Assembly (NCBI RefSeq): GCF_002224125.1
Contig: NZ_NCSM01000013.1
Location: 1 to 64,000, forward strand
Length of the DNA: 64,000 bases
Source: Streptomyces sp. NBS 14/10
GTDB taxonomy: Bacteria > Actinomycetota > Actinomycetes > Streptomycetales > Streptomycetaceae
Reading direction: 5' to 3'
Positions 1-8,521 of the stretch are shown piece after piece. The position numbers and the translations under genes are program-made. Numbering within the stretch: position 1 is the stretch's first letter; the number at the start of each line of letters is the position of its first letter. Under the pieces are notes generated by a model, which saw only the letters and a program-made list of their open reading frames with translations, ran no database searches and was not told the origin of the DNA.

Positions 1-51
1 GACGAAAGCCGCACCCGCCCGAACCGAATGCCGCGAAACGACAGCGTAGGC

Positions 52-110
52 GCAGGCGAAGCGAAGCGCAGGCGAAGCGAAGCGCAGCCACCCGCGCAGC
101 GAAGCGCAGC
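52..110. repeat. short GC-rich tandem repeat
   Basis: A 16-bp unit (GCAGGCGAAGCGAAGC) occurs twice back to back at 52-67 and 68-83, followed by degenerate partial copies to about 110. It lies in the non-coding start of the window, downstream (minus strand) of a gene remnant. Confidence 0.5.
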
Positions 111-213
111 GGCATCCCCACCCGCACCCGCGAAGGCTCCTGTACGCGCTCCCGGAGGACCGCTACTTCGTCCGCCCCCGTGCCCCCGATCCCCCGTGCC
201 CCCAGTGCCCTTC

Positions 214-390
214 ACATGCAGTGTGAGGTCCGGCGCCTCCGGGGCGCACTCCGCCCAGGCCCGCTTGCCCCAGCGGAGCGGATCCGTGTACCAGCGGTCG
301 GAGACCGCCTCGACGAGAGCCAAGCCCCGCTGCATGGCCATGGTGCGGAAGCGGGCGAAGATGCCCTGATCCCCCTGAGGAGCCGCCGCG
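214..390 (-). pseudogene. remnant of an HATPase_c (anti-sigma-type) ATP-binding protein
   Basis: Read on the minus strand, this stretch encodes GLALVEAVSDRW followed by RWGKRAWAE. It resembles the C-terminal end of the small ATP-binding regulatory proteins (RsbW/SpoIIAB-like) that are abundant in streptomycetes. No N-terminal ATP-binding half (N and G1 boxes) precedes it: upstream in the same frame the sequence runs into the 3' end of the response-regulator gene. No start codon with a ribosome binding site is visible, and the frame continues into low-complexity sequence toward position 1. I infer a truncated relic. The family call rests on one short motif block, so it is tentative. Confidence 0.35.
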
Positions 391-406
391 AAGCGCTCGC
401 AAAGGG

Positions 407-1054
407 CTAGGGCTTGTTGAGGTAGGTCAGGACGGCCCGGACGCGGCGATTGTTGTTGTCGTCGTCGGTGATGCCGAGTTTGCCGAAGATCGAGGTGGTG
501 TATTTGCTGATGGCGCTCTCACTGAGAAAGAGCCGCTGGGCGATGGCCTGATTGGACAGCCCCTCGGCCATGAGGCTGAGCACGGAGTGTTCACGTTCCG
601 TGAGCCGTTCGAGCCGTCGGTTCGAGGATCCGCTGGAGAGCAGCTTGGTGATGACGGCCGGGTCCATGGCCGTACCGCCGGCCGCGACGCGCTCCAGGGC
701 GTCGATGAACTGATCGGCGTCGAAGACGCTCTCCTTGAGGAAATAGCCGATGCCGCCGGCGCCGTCGGCCAGGAGTTCGCGGGCGTACAACTGCTCGACG
801 TACTGGGAGAGGATCAGGACCGGCAGCCCGGGCAGCTCGCGGCGGGCGGCGAGCGCCGCCCGCAGGCCCTCGTCCGACTGGGTCGGCGGCATGCGGACGT
901 CGACGATGGCGACATCCGGCCGCCAGGTCAGCAGCGCGGCGAGCGTTTCGGGTCCGGTGGCCGCCGTCGCCACCACCTCGTGTCCACACGCCTCGATGAG
1001 GCGGACCATGCCGTCACGGAGGAGATAGAGGTCTTCGGCTACAACGATGCGCAC
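407..1054 (-). CDS. LuxR/NarL-family response regulator
   Basis: 215-residue two-component response regulator acting as a DNA-binding transcription factor. The N-terminal receiver domain (about 1-120) carries the acidic pair E7/D8 and the phospho-acceptor D52 in VAIVDVRMPP, with the conserved lysine region near YFLKES. A LuxR-type helix-turn-helix occupies about 150-195 (LTEREHSVLSLMAEGLSNQAIA). The start is GTG at 1054, and the gene overlaps the 3' end of the upstream sensor kinase by 16 nt, so the two are very likely translationally coupled and form one system. The signal and target genes cannot be told from sequence. Confidence 0.95.
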   Translation of the reverse strand: MRIVVAEDLYLLRDGMVRLIEACGHEVVATAATGPETLAALLTWRPDVAIVDVRMPPTQSDEGLRAALAARRELPGLPVLILSQYVEQLYARELLADGAGGIGYFLKESVFDADQFIDALERVAAGGTAMDPAVITKLLSSGSSNRRLERLTEREHSVLSLMAEGLSNQAIAQRLFLSESAISKYTTSIFGKLGITDDDNNNRRVRAVLTYLNKP

Positions 1055-2289
1055 GGCACCATCATCCTCACCTGGGTCGGACCGCCCGCCGGGCTGGTGA
1101 TCTCCAGGGTGCCGTCGAAGACCGCGATCCGGCGGCGCAGCCCCGCGAGCCCGCCGCCGGCCCGCTCATCGGCCCCACCCCGGCCGTTGTCCTCGACTTC
1201 GACGACGATGCCGGTGTCGTCCTGGGCGATGGCGATCCGGCCCCGGGTCGCATGGGCGTGCTTGACCGCGTTGGTCAGCAGTTCGGCGATTCCGAAGTAC
1301 AGGGCGGACTCGATCGGCGGTTCCAGGCGCGGCTGAACGTCGGCGCTGACGCTGGTTTCCAGCGGGCTGTCCATGGCCAGGGTGCGTACGGCGTCGACGA
1401 GCCCCCGGTCGTTCAGTACCGGCGGATTGATCCCGTGGACCAGCTCGCGGAGCTCGGTCAGCGAGGTGGCGGCCCCGACCCGCGCCTCTCGCATCAGCGC
1501 CTTGGCCTGATCGGGGTCGGTTTCCATCAGTTTCTCGGCGGTCGCGAGGGACAGCCCGAGCATGACCAGGCGTGCCTGCGCCCCGTCGTGCAGGTCCCGT
1601 TCGATCCGGCGGATCTCGGCGGCTTGCGCGATGGTGGTGTCGGCGCGCTGGGCCGTCAGCTCGTCCACCCGGTCGGCCAGCGCCATCGCCGACGACGGGC
1701 GCAGAAAGCGTACGGCCACCGGCGCGGCGGACCGCCAGGCGTACGGGGCGGTGGCGAGGGCCACGACCAGGCCGACCGCGCCGGCCTGAGCGGACTCCGG
1801 TCGGCTGAAGCCGAGGACGGCCGCCGCGGCTCCGGCCGGCGGGATGGCCGCGATCACACCGATGGTGATCGGCACGATCGCCGTGAACCGCAGATCACGC
1901 CAGGTGGCGGGGTCGCTCCAGCAGAGCCGCAACCGCTGCTCCCGACGGGCGTCCTTGCTGGTTCGCGAGTAGGAGAAACCGTTCCACCAGTACCCGGTCG
2001 ACATCTGGGTCACCGGGGTGGCCTCCCGGTATCCGGCGGGGATGACGGTGCCCGTCCACTTCGCGACGAGGGAGCGGACCATCCGGCAGACCGGGCGGGA
2101 CAGGGCGACGGTGCCGATACTCGCCCATACGAACGGGCCTATCCACGACCACGGGTTTCCGCCCCACCAGATCCACAGCGCCACGGCGGCCGCCCATACG
2201 GCCGGGACCAGCATGGCAACCGCCACCACGACGCACGCCCGCGCAAACCCCACGCATGCGCTCGTCACCCACGACACCAGCGGTTTCAT
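1039..2289 (-). CDS. sensor histidine kinase (HisKA_3 type)
   Basis: 416-residue membrane sensor kinase, partner of the LuxR-type regulator just downstream. Two hydrophobic hairpins (about 12-65 and 137-185) anchor it, with little extracellular sequence, as in intramembrane-sensing kinases. The HisKA_3 dimerisation/phosphoacceptor segment is RRIERDLHDGAQARL with H234, followed by an HATPase domain with ELLTNAVKHAHA (N box) and DNGRGG (G1). I place the start at ATG 2289 because AAGGAGA lies 4-10 nt upstream. A longer open frame to 2406 lacks such a site and would add a non-hydrophobic leader. Confidence 0.93.
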   Translation of the reverse strand: MKPLVSWVTSACVGFARACVVVAVAMLVPAVWAAAVALWIWWGGNPWSWIGPFVWASIGTVALSRPVCRMVRSLVAKWTGTVIPAGYREATPVTQMSTGYWWNGFSYSRTSKDARREQRLRLCWSDPATWRDLRFTAIVPITIGVIAAIPPAGAAAAVLGFSRPESAQAGAVGLVVALATAPYAWRSAAPVAVRFLRPSSAMALADRVDELTAQRADTTIAQAAEIRRIERDLHDGAQARLVMLGLSLATAEKLMETDPDQAKALMREARVGAATSLTELRELVHGINPPVLNDRGLVDAVRTLAMDSPLETSVSADVQPRLEPPIESALYFGIAELLTNAVKHAHATRGRIAIAQDDTGIVVEVEDNGRGGADERAGGGLAGLRRRIAVFDGTLEITSPAGGPTQVRMMVPCASL

Positions 2290-2368
2290 GGTTCTCCTTC
2301 GTACTTCATGACCCGGTGAGTCCACTGTGCGCCCCGGGAAGTCCGAATCCGGCCAGGTCAGCGCAGAA

Positions 2369-2389
2369 GTGGGGCTAGGCCCACCCCAC
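2369..2389. promoter_or_regulatory. inverted repeat in the divergent promoter region
   Basis: GTGGGG-N9-CCCCAC lies midway between the divergent sensor kinase (start 2289) and membrane-protein gene (start 2483). It is a plausible site for the LuxR-type regulator (autoregulation and/or control of the membrane protein). The role is inferred from position and symmetry only. Confidence 0.35.
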
Positions 2390-2482
2390 GGTGCGTCCAG
2401 GCGCATACCGGCCCGGCCGTGCGCTCCCTAGCTTCGAATCGACACCGGACAGCCCGGGGAAGAACCCGAGGAAGCAGGAGCC

Positions 2483-2923
2483 ATGGCAACTCCCAACCGC
2501 ACCACGGCCGCAGCCGACCACGCCGCCCGCCCGGACACCCGGCGGGCCTTCGACACGGTGAAGAGACTCGTCATGGTCTATGGCGCGTTCAGTGTCGCGG
2601 TCCTGGTCGTGGTCGTCGTCCGCTCGGTCATGGGCCGCGAGGTGACGTCGTTCATGTGGGGCCGCACCGGAGGAATGTTCGCGAGCGCCGTCGTGACGTA
2701 CTGGCTGACCGTCGTCGCCTCACGGGGCGCGCGCTGGGCCTATATACGGGTGCGCGTCATCGCCGTCGTCGTGCCGATCGCGATCGTCGCCATCGACTCC
2801 ATCCCCGGCGCGCTCCCGCTGTGGTTCGTCGTGCTGCAGATCGCGGGCGCGCTCGCCCTCGCCCCCACCGCGTTCATCGTCAGCCGGTCCGAACCGCGCG
2901 CCGCCTTCCGCAAGGCGCGCTGA
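2483..2923 (+). CDS. small integral membrane protein
   Basis: 146-residue protein with a hydrophilic N-terminus (about 1-27) and then three to four hydrophobic segments (about 30-46, 58-76, 87-102, 108-125). The start ATG at 2483 follows GAGGAAGCAGGAG. It is divergent from the histidine kinase/response regulator pair, a position often held by a gene controlled by that pair. No recognised domain; function unknown. Confidence 0.75.
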   Translation: MATPNRTTAAADHAARPDTRRAFDTVKRLVMVYGAFSVAVLVVVVVRSVMGREVTSFMWGRTGGMFASAVVTYWLTVVASRGARWAYIRVRVIAVVVPIAIVAIDSIPGALPLWFVVLQIAGALALAPTAFIVSRSEPRAAFRKAR

Positions 2924-2927
2924 CCCG

Positions 2928-3596
2928 TCAGCGGCCTGCGAGCAGGCCGTCCAGTTCGGCCGCGAAGAGCAGGGCGGGGTCGAAGCCCATCCCGCCGAAC
3001 TGGCCCGCGAGTTCCAGGGACAGGACGCCGTGCAGCCGGGTCCAGAAGATCAGTGCTTGATGGAGGACCGCCGACGGGGCGGGGTGGCCGCCCGCCCACT
3101 GCCGGTGGTCCTCGAGGTGCGCGTCGAATGGCGTCGCCGGGCCGTCCGGGGGCAGTGCGGTCCAGGCGTCGAGCATCGACGCCATGATCTCGACCGCGAT
3201 GGCGGTGGTGTCGTCGGGCGCGTGGTAGCCCGGGACGGGCGTGCCGTAGATGAGGAAGTACCGCTGGGGGTCCTCCAGGGCCCAGCCACGGATGGCGTGC
3301 GCCAGCGCGACCACGTGGGCGCCTGACTTCTCGGACGCCGCCTTCTCGGACGCCGCGCGGATGGCGTCGGCCAGGCTTCGGTACGCGTCCCTGATGAGCT
3401 CGGTGATCAGGTCGTCGCGGCTGGCGAAGTACCGGTAGAGCGCGGGTCCGCTCATGCCCATCTGCTTGGCGATCGCGTTGAGGGAGAGCGCGGACGCCCC
3501 CGCCGTGGCGATCTGCTCCCACGCGCGCTTCTTGACCTCCGCACGCACCTGGGCACGGTAGCGCTCGCGCGGGGTTGTGGTGCCCGTTTCCGCCAT
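2928..3596 (-). CDS. TetR/AcrR-family transcriptional regulator
   Basis: 222 residues from ATG 3596; an in-frame GTG at 3614 would add six. GGAAGGGCGG precedes the ATG and favours it. The N-terminal helix-turn-helix is visible as GASALSLNAIAKQMGMSGPALYRYF, followed by a helical ligand-binding domain of the WHG/TetR_C type rich in aromatic residues. It is divergent from the oxidoreductase gene, and a pair of 15-bp inverted half-sites (3643-3657, 3688-3702) lies between them. It probably represses both itself and the oxidoreductase operon; the ligand is unknown. Confidence 0.93.
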   Translation of the reverse strand: MAETGTTTPRERYRAQVRAEVKKRAWEQIATAGASALSLNAIAKQMGMSGPALYRYFASRDDLITELIRDAYRSLADAIRAASEKAASEKSGAHVVALAHAIRGWALEDPQRYFLIYGTPVPGYHAPDDTTAIAVEIMASMLDAWTALPPDGPATPFDAHLEDHRQWAGGHPAPSAVLHQALIFWTRLHGVLSLELAGQFGGMGFDPALLFAAELDGLLAGR

Positions 3597-3642
3597 GGCC
3601 TGCCGCCCTTCCACACCGTCGCGACTACAGCTTCAAGATTTA

Positions 3643-3702
3643 GTTAGAAGCTATCACGGATCCTGTTGACGTCCCCTTCGCCGCTCAGTTATAACTTCTA
3701 AC
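3643..3702. promoter_or_regulatory. probable TetR operator pair overlapping the oxidoreductase promoter
   Basis: GTTAGAAGCTATCAC (3643-3657) and its inverted counterpart GTTATAACTTCTAAC (3688-3702) match at 12 of 15 positions. The second overlaps a good -10: TTGACG (3666-3671), an 18-nt spacer, then TATAAC (3690-3695). A repressor bound here would block the plus-strand promoter and could control the divergent tetR gene. Confidence 0.6.
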
Positions 3703-3750
3703 GAACACAAGGTCTTATAACGAGGCGCTGAGCGCGCAGTGGAGGTCGTC

Positions 3751-4785
3751 ATGAACACCGAGGGACTCGTCGAGGTCGTTCTGCCGGGCACGGTCGAGCC
3801 GGAAGGGCTGCAGATCCGGCGCGGTGGAGCCGTTCCGACCCCCGGCCCTGGGCAGGTCGTGATCAGGATGGAGGCGACCGGGGTCTCGTTCGCCGAGCAG
3901 CAGATGCGCCGCGGCCGCTACTACGACCAGCCCCCGTTCCCCTTCGTACCGGGCTATGACCTGGTCGGCACGGTGGAGGCGATCGGCGAGGGCGTCGAGC
4001 CGAGGCTGGCCGGGACCCGGGTGGCCGCGCTGATCAAGGTCGGCGGCTGGGCCAACTACGTGGTCGTGGACGCGGCGGACGCGGTGGAGGTCCCCGAGGG
4101 GATCGCCGCGGCGGAGGCGGAGACCCTGGTCATCAACGGGATCACCGCCTGGCAGATGCTCCACCGCAAGGCACGGGTCCGCGCGGGGCAGACCGTCGTG
4201 GTGCACGGCGCCAACGGCGGCGTCGGCTCCGTCCTGGTCCAACTCGCCCACGCCGCGGGCGCGAAGGTGATCGGCACGGCGTCCACCCGCCACCACGCCG
4301 CCCTACGGGAGCAGGGGGTCACCCCCGTCGACTACCGCGCCGGGAATGTCGCCGCGCGGATCCGCGAACTCGCCCCCGGCGGAGTCGCCGCCGTCTTCGA
4401 CCACGTCGGCGGCCGGGGCATCAGCGACTCCTGGAGCCTTCTGGCACCCGGCGGCACCCTCGTCTCCTACGGCAGCGCCTCCACCCGGGACGACCAGGGC
4501 TCCAAGCAGTGGCCCGTACTCAAGCTCCTCGGCCGCGTCTGGCTGTGGAACGCCCTGCCCAACCGCCGCCACGCCTACTTCTACAACGCCTGGGCCGGGC
4601 GGGCCCTGGCCAAGAACCGGTTCCGGGCCCGGCTGCGCGCCGACCTCACCCAGGTCTTCGCCGCCCTCCAGCGCGGTGACATCACCCCCAAGATCGCCGC
4701 CGAACTGCCGCTCAGCCGCGTCGCCGACGCCCTGCGGCTGGCCGAATCCGGCACCGTCGCCGGGAAGGTCGTCCTGACCCCGTAG
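3751..4785 (+). CDS. medium-chain zinc-independent NAD(P)H-dependent oxidoreductase (quinone reductase-like)
   Basis: 344-residue MDR-superfamily reductase. The N-terminal GroES-like domain (about 20-110) is followed by a Rossmann fold with the nucleotide motif VHGANGGVGSVLVQLA near residue 150. There are no clustered zinc-ligand cysteines, which points to the quinone-oxidoreductase/enone-reductase branch rather than zinc alcohol dehydrogenases. ATG 3751 is preceded by GGAGG at a good distance; an in-frame GTG at 3739 is less likely. It is divergent from the TetR gene and 63 bp ahead of a secreted SRPBCC protein that may be co-transcribed. Substrate unknown. Confidence 0.92.
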   Translation: MNTEGLVEVVLPGTVEPEGLQIRRGGAVPTPGPGQVVIRMEATGVSFAEQQMRRGRYYDQPPFPFVPGYDLVGTVEAIGEGVEPRLAGTRVAALIKVGGWANYVVVDAADAVEVPEGIAAAEAETLVINGITAWQMLHRKARVRAGQTVVVHGANGGVGSVLVQLAHAAGAKVIGTASTRHHAALREQGVTPVDYRAGNVAARIRELAPGGVAAVFDHVGGRGISDSWSLLAPGGTLVSYGSASTRDDQGSKQWPVLKLLGRVWLWNALPNRRHAYFYNAWAGRALAKNRFRARLRADLTQVFAALQRGDITPKIAAELPLSRVADALRLAESGTVAGKVVLTP

Positions 4786-4848
4786 GCACGGCGCCGGTCC
4801 CGAGCACGTGAACGTTCGCTCCCACACACCCATCACGAGGAGAACGCC

Positions 4849-5559
4849 ATGTTCAGCAACCGCCCGTCGAACTCATCCGCTCCGCGGTCCCGGCCCCGGC
4901 CCCGGACCGGCGTACGTGCCGCCGCCCTCACCATCCCGCTCGCCATCGCCGGCGTCCTGGCGGCCGCCGTCCCGCCCGCCCAGGCCACCCCCGCCCAGGC
5001 CACCCCCGCTCAGGCCCGGGCTTCCGCCACCCACCACGACGGCCCCTCCCAGTGCCGCGGGGAAGGCGTCGACACCAGCGCCCGTATCCGCTACCAGTCC
5101 GACGTCGTGATCAAGGCCCCGCTGAGCACCGTCTTCGAGCTCCAGACCGATGTGGAGCGCTGGCCGGCCTGGCAGCCCCCCGTACTCACCATGAAGCGCC
5201 TCGACCCCGGCCCGCTGCGCAAGGGTTCGCAGTTCAGGTGGACCACCCCGGCGCCCGCCACCCCGACGACCCCCGCCACCACTCTGGAGATCACCTCCAC
5301 CGTCCGGCAACTCCAGCGCAACCACTGCGTCCTGTGGCGCGGGCCCGCGATCGGTGAAGGGCTGCGCATCGACGAGGGCGTCCATCTGTGGACCTTCACC
5401 AAGGTCAAGGGCGGCGTCCGCGTCCACACCGAGGAGACCTGGACCGGCGACCAGGTCGAAGCCGACATACCCACCGCGACCGCGGCCCTCGGCACGGGCC
5501 TCGAAGCCTGGCTGCACGACCTCAAGACCACCGCCGAAGCCCGCGCCCAAGCGCACTGA
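4849..5559 (+). CDS. secreted SRPBCC/START-like domain protein
   Basis: 236-residue protein with a Sec-type signal peptide: an arginine-rich N-region, the hydrophobic stretch AAALTIPLAIAGVLAAA and a cleavage region around residues 43-50 that contains the repeat ATPAQ three times. The mature part has the polyketide-cyclase/SRPBCC pattern, with VVIKAPLSTVFELQTDVERWPAWQ at its start, a hydrophobic ligand-binding fold. GAGGAGAACGCC precedes ATG 4849. Its position after the oxidoreductase suggests a common transcript and perhaps handling of the same hydrophobic compound outside the cell; that is inference. Confidence 0.85.
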   Translation: MFSNRPSNSSAPRSRPRPRTGVRAAALTIPLAIAGVLAAAVPPAQATPAQATPAQARASATHHDGPSQCRGEGVDTSARIRYQSDVVIKAPLSTVFELQTDVERWPAWQPPVLTMKRLDPGPLRKGSQFRWTTPAPATPTTPATTLEITSTVRQLQRNHCVLWRGPAIGEGLRIDEGVHLWTFTKVKGGVRVHTEETWTGDQVEADIPTATAALGTGLEAWLHDLKTTAEARAQAH

Positions 5560-5615
5560 CTGCTGCCCCAGCGCTCGACGAGCTTGCCGTCGCTGTCGAA
5601 GCGGCCGGCCGTCGA

Positions 5616-6020
5616 TCAGGCTTCCGCGACAGTCCGTCCCGGCATCGGTTCCGCGAGCGCGACCCGCCACGCCGGTGCGCCGAAAGGGCCACCGAAGTAC
5701 TGCGTCTCGTGCACTACATGATGATCGGCGAACTCCATGATGCTCACCGAGTATGAAGGCACGCCGTCGTAGGTGATGACGCATTCGCTCACCCATACAT
5801 TCGCATGGCCGGTGATCCGCTGGACGGTGAAGTGCCGGTCGGCCGGGTGCTCGCCACGCTGCGCCGCAATCGTCTCGCGGCCCCGGAAACGCTCACCCGA
5901 CTGCGGGTAGTCCAGGATCGCGTCCGCAGCGTAAACGGCATGCTCGGCTTCGATATCCCCGCGCTCCGACGCCCGCCAGTGCTCCTCGATCGCGGCCCTG
6001 ATCCGGGACTCAGCATCCAT
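5616..6020 (-). CDS. SnoaL-like / NTF2-fold protein
   Basis: 134-residue protein from ATG 6020 (GGAAGGGCGG upstream; an in-frame start at 6056 is possible). The pattern fits the NTF2-like cone fold: helical N-terminus AAIEEHWRASERGD, then DYPQSGERFRGRETIAAQR, with the C-terminal strand VVHETQYFGGPFGAPAWR. Such proteins are small isomerases, hydrolases or binding proteins. There is no partner gene close by. Function unassigned. Confidence 0.85.
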   Translation of the reverse strand: MDAESRIRAAIEEHWRASERGDIEAEHAVYAADAILDYPQSGERFRGRETIAAQRGEHPADRHFTVQRITGHANVWVSECVITYDGVPSYSVSIMEFADHHVVHETQYFGGPFGAPAWRVALAEPMPGRTVAEA

Positions 6021-6128
6021 GGCACCGCCCTTCCGTGGCAGCGACAGCCTAGGCACCCCCCGACCGCAGCCGGCGCAGGGCGGGCAGGCCGGGGCGGTGT
6101 CGTGGGTCCCGCGCCGCCGACTGGCCGA

Positions 6129-7016
6129 CTACGCGGGCAGCACCGAGGCGAGGAAGGGCTCCACGGCCCGGCGCCAGCCCTCCGGCTGGTCGTAGTGGAC
6201 GAGATGGCCCGCGTCCGTCACCTCCGCGTACTCACCGCGCGGCAGGACGCGCACCATCTCCTGCGCCTCCGCCCGGCCCAACTCACCGTCCAGGCCGCGC
6301 ACCACGAGGGTGGGGCACCGCACGAGCGCCAGCTCTTCCCAATGGGCGTCATGGACCCAGGTCGCCCGGGCCTTGAGCATCTGGCGGCGGGAGAAGACCG
6401 GGCGCCAGCCGTCCGAGCGCTCGGCCATGATCTCGGCGAAGAAGTCGCCCCGCGCCGGATTGGGCCGCTCCAGCCTCGGATCGTCCTCGCCGAACCACTT
6501 GCGCACATCGGCGAGGGTCGCGAACGGCAGCGGCCAGGACGAGAACCACTGGGCCCACTCCGCCTGCGAGGCGGAGCCCAGCGCGGAGGCCCGCATATCG
6601 CAGATCACCAGGCCCGCGACCAGATCGGGACGGCGGGCGGCGAGCTGCCAGGCGGTCAGCGCGCCCATGGAGTGGCCGATGAGGGTAACGGGGGCCAGGC
6701 CCAACTGCTCGACCGCGGCCTCCGCGTCGGCCACATAGGTGCCGCGGTCGAACGGGCCGTCAGCGGGCTTCTCGCTGCGGCCATGACCCCGCTGGTCGAG
6801 GGCGACGGCCCGATGGCGGGTGGACAGCCAGCGCGCGGTCCGCGCCCAGTGGGCCCCTCGGCCCATCAGGCCATGGAGCAGAAGAACACCGGGTCCATGC
6901 GAGACCCGCGCGCCGCCGCCCGCCTTGGGCGGATCGGCGAACTCCCAGGCGGCGAGCCGCACGCCGCCGGCTCCCGTCACGTCGATGCGCCGCACCATGT
7001 GTTCTGGCACCCCCAT
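6129..7016 (-). CDS. alpha/beta hydrolase
   Basis: 295-residue hydrolase of the alpha/beta-fold superfamily. The nucleophile elbow is GHSMG (serine near residue 114), the oxyanion region is LLLHGLMGRGAHW, the acid lies around RGLDGELG and the catalytic histidine is in DAGHLVHYDQPEGW near the C-terminus. GAGGAGGGA directly precedes ATG 7016; GTG two codons later has better spacing, so the exact start is uncertain. Substrate unknown. It stands alone between two non-coding stretches. Confidence 0.93.
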   Translation of the reverse strand: MGVPEHMVRRIDVTGAGGVRLAAWEFADPPKAGGGARVSHGPGVLLLHGLMGRGAHWARTARWLSTRHRAVALDQRGHGRSEKPADGPFDRGTYVADAEAAVEQLGLAPVTLIGHSMGALTAWQLAARRPDLVAGLVICDMRASALGSASQAEWAQWFSSWPLPFATLADVRKWFGEDDPRLERPNPARGDFFAEIMAERSDGWRPVFSRRQMLKARATWVHDAHWEELALVRCPTLVVRGLDGELGRAEAQEMVRVLPRGEYAEVTDAGHLVHYDQPEGWRRAVEPFLASVLPA

Positions 7017-7286
7017 TCCCTCCTCGACCAGCCCCAGGATATCGAACTCTTATTCGAACACGCCGTTACGACCGCACAACACCCCTCGTTCGAGTGACCG
7101 CACCAAGGGATTGATCGTCCGCACCGAGGGGAGACAGCTAGCGGGAGGCGGACTGCTCGGGGAAGGGAGTCCGCGGGGGCCGACCCTGAGAGCTCGGGGC
7201 TCCGGGTCGCCAGGGCCTCCGGCCGTACGGGCCGCGTCACAGCGGACCGTGGGGCCGGGGGCCCACAGGGGGGACATGGGGAGGCA

Positions 7287-7316
7287 GGGCCCCGGCGGTT
7301 CAAGGCGCCGGGGCCC
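7287..7316. terminator. strong GC hairpin, possible terminator
   Basis: A perfect 11-bp stem (7287-7297 with 7306-7316) closes an 8-nt loop. It sits in the roughly 700-bp gene-free stretch between the hydrolase start and the dmdR1 stop. There is no T-run, so it is a GC-type hairpin; it could end minus-strand read-through from dmdR1. Confidence 0.5.
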
Positions 7317-7588
7317 TCGCTCTTCTCGCTGTCGATCGCCCGCTGGGCGGGACCGCCCGTCAGGCCCATATGAGCCCCCCTCGCGCATATGCCTCAGCGA
7401 CAGCGTCGCACGCGGCGGGCCCGACCGCTCGAATTCCACAAACTCCGGTATCCGGAAAACGTCAGGAAAACCCTGAGGAAAGCTGTCGCCGCAGGTCACG
7501 ACGGTCGAATCGGCCGAACCGGTCGATTCGGTCAGCGTGTCGCGCGGGTTACGGGGGTACGGGGGCGGAAGCAGTGGTACGGGCGCGA
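7317..7588. other. gene-free stretch
   Basis: No reading frame here has coding character. The only structure seen is an imperfect palindrome at 7506-7530, with arms CGAATCG and CGATTCG at its ends and matching CCG/CGG inside. It could be a protein-binding site or weak hairpin. Confidence 0.4.
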
Positions 7589-7735
7589 AGCCCAGCGCTC
7601 GGCGAAGCCCGGCGCTCGGCACGGCTCAGCGCTCGGCGTTCAGCCCATGCTGTGGCTCAGCCTCGGCGAGACTCAGCCCTTGTCGTGGCTCAGCGCTCGG
7701 CGTGGCTCAGCGCTCGGCGAGGCTCAGCGCTTGGC
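7589..7735. repeat. degenerate 16-17 bp tandem repeat at the dmdR1 3' end
   Basis: About eight degenerate copies of GGCTCAGCGCTCGGCG run through this interval. The last copy contains the true stop codon of the dmdR1 gene (TCA at 7724-7726 on the plus strand), so the repeat is a serial duplication of the gene's 3' end. Confidence 0.75.
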
Positions 7736-8416
7736 GACGAAGACGTGGGAGGCGATGTCCGCGTCCAGCTCGGCGGCCTCGCCGCTGCTGCCCACCAGCA
7801 CCCCGCCCGGCGACTCGGTCACGCTCACCACCGAGCCCGGCTGCACACCCGCCCGGCGCAGCGTGTACATCAGCTGGGCGTCCATCTGGATCGGCTCGCC
7901 GATCCGGCGCACGACCACCGTCTTGCCCTCGCTGCCCGGCTCCAGCTCGCGCAGGCTCACCATGCTGTCGTCCAGGAACGGATCGACCTCCGCCTTCTCG
8001 CCCAGCTCCTCCAGGCCCGGGATCGGGTTCCCGTACGGCGACTCGGTGGGGTGGCGCAGCAGCTCCAGCACCCGCCGCTCCACCGCCTCGCTCATCACAT
8101 GCTCCCAGCGGCAGGCCTCGGCGTGCACCTGCTCCCACTCCAGCCCGATCACGTCGACCAGCAGGCACTCAGCGAGCCGGTGCTTGCGCATCACGCGGGT
8201 CGCCAGGCGGCGGCCCTCCTCCGTGAACTCCAGGTGACGGTCGCCGGCGACCCTCACCAGACCGTCCCGCTCCATGCGGGCCACGGTCTGGCTGACCGTC
8301 GGACCGCTCTGGTCGAGCCGCTCCGCGATACGGGCGCGCATCGGGACGACACCCTCCTCCTCCAGCTCGAGGATGGTGCGGAGATACATCTCCGTAGTGT
8401 CGATGAGTCCGGACAT
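7724..8416 (-). CDS. dmdR1: iron-dependent DtxR/IdeR-family repressor (DmdR1-like)
   Basis: 230-residue Fe(II)-activated repressor controlling siderophore and iron-uptake genes. The start at ATG 8416 follows GAGGGGC. Metal ligands known for DtxR fall at the same residue numbers: M10, H79, E83, H98, C102, E105 and H106. The N-terminal winged helix reads IAERLDQSGPTVSQTVARME, and the C-terminal third has the SH3/FeoA-like domain. Position next to a SIS protein and near pdxH and citrate synthase matches the dmdR1 neighbourhood I recall from S. coelicolor. No clear iron box lies in the upstream 220 bp. An antiparallel open frame covers the gene (see findings). Confidence 0.95.
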   Translation of the reverse strand: MSGLIDTTEMYLRTILELEEEGVVPMRARIAERLDQSGPTVSQTVARMERDGLVRVAGDRHLEFTEEGRRLATRVMRKHRLAECLLVDVIGLEWEQVHAEACRWEHVMSEAVERRVLELLRHPTESPYGNPIPGLEELGEKAEVDPFLDDSMVSLRELEPGSEGKTVVVRRIGEPIQMDAQLMYTLRRAGVQPGSVVSVTESPGGVLVGSSGEAAELDADIASHVFVAKR

Positions 8417-8521
8417 GCGTGCCCCTCGAATGTGTCGTGCGGTGGCCCTGACCCCAATTCTGACGCATCCCGCCGACAACGGGGCCGAGTCCGGCATCGC
8501 CGTACCCGGCCCGACCCAGTA

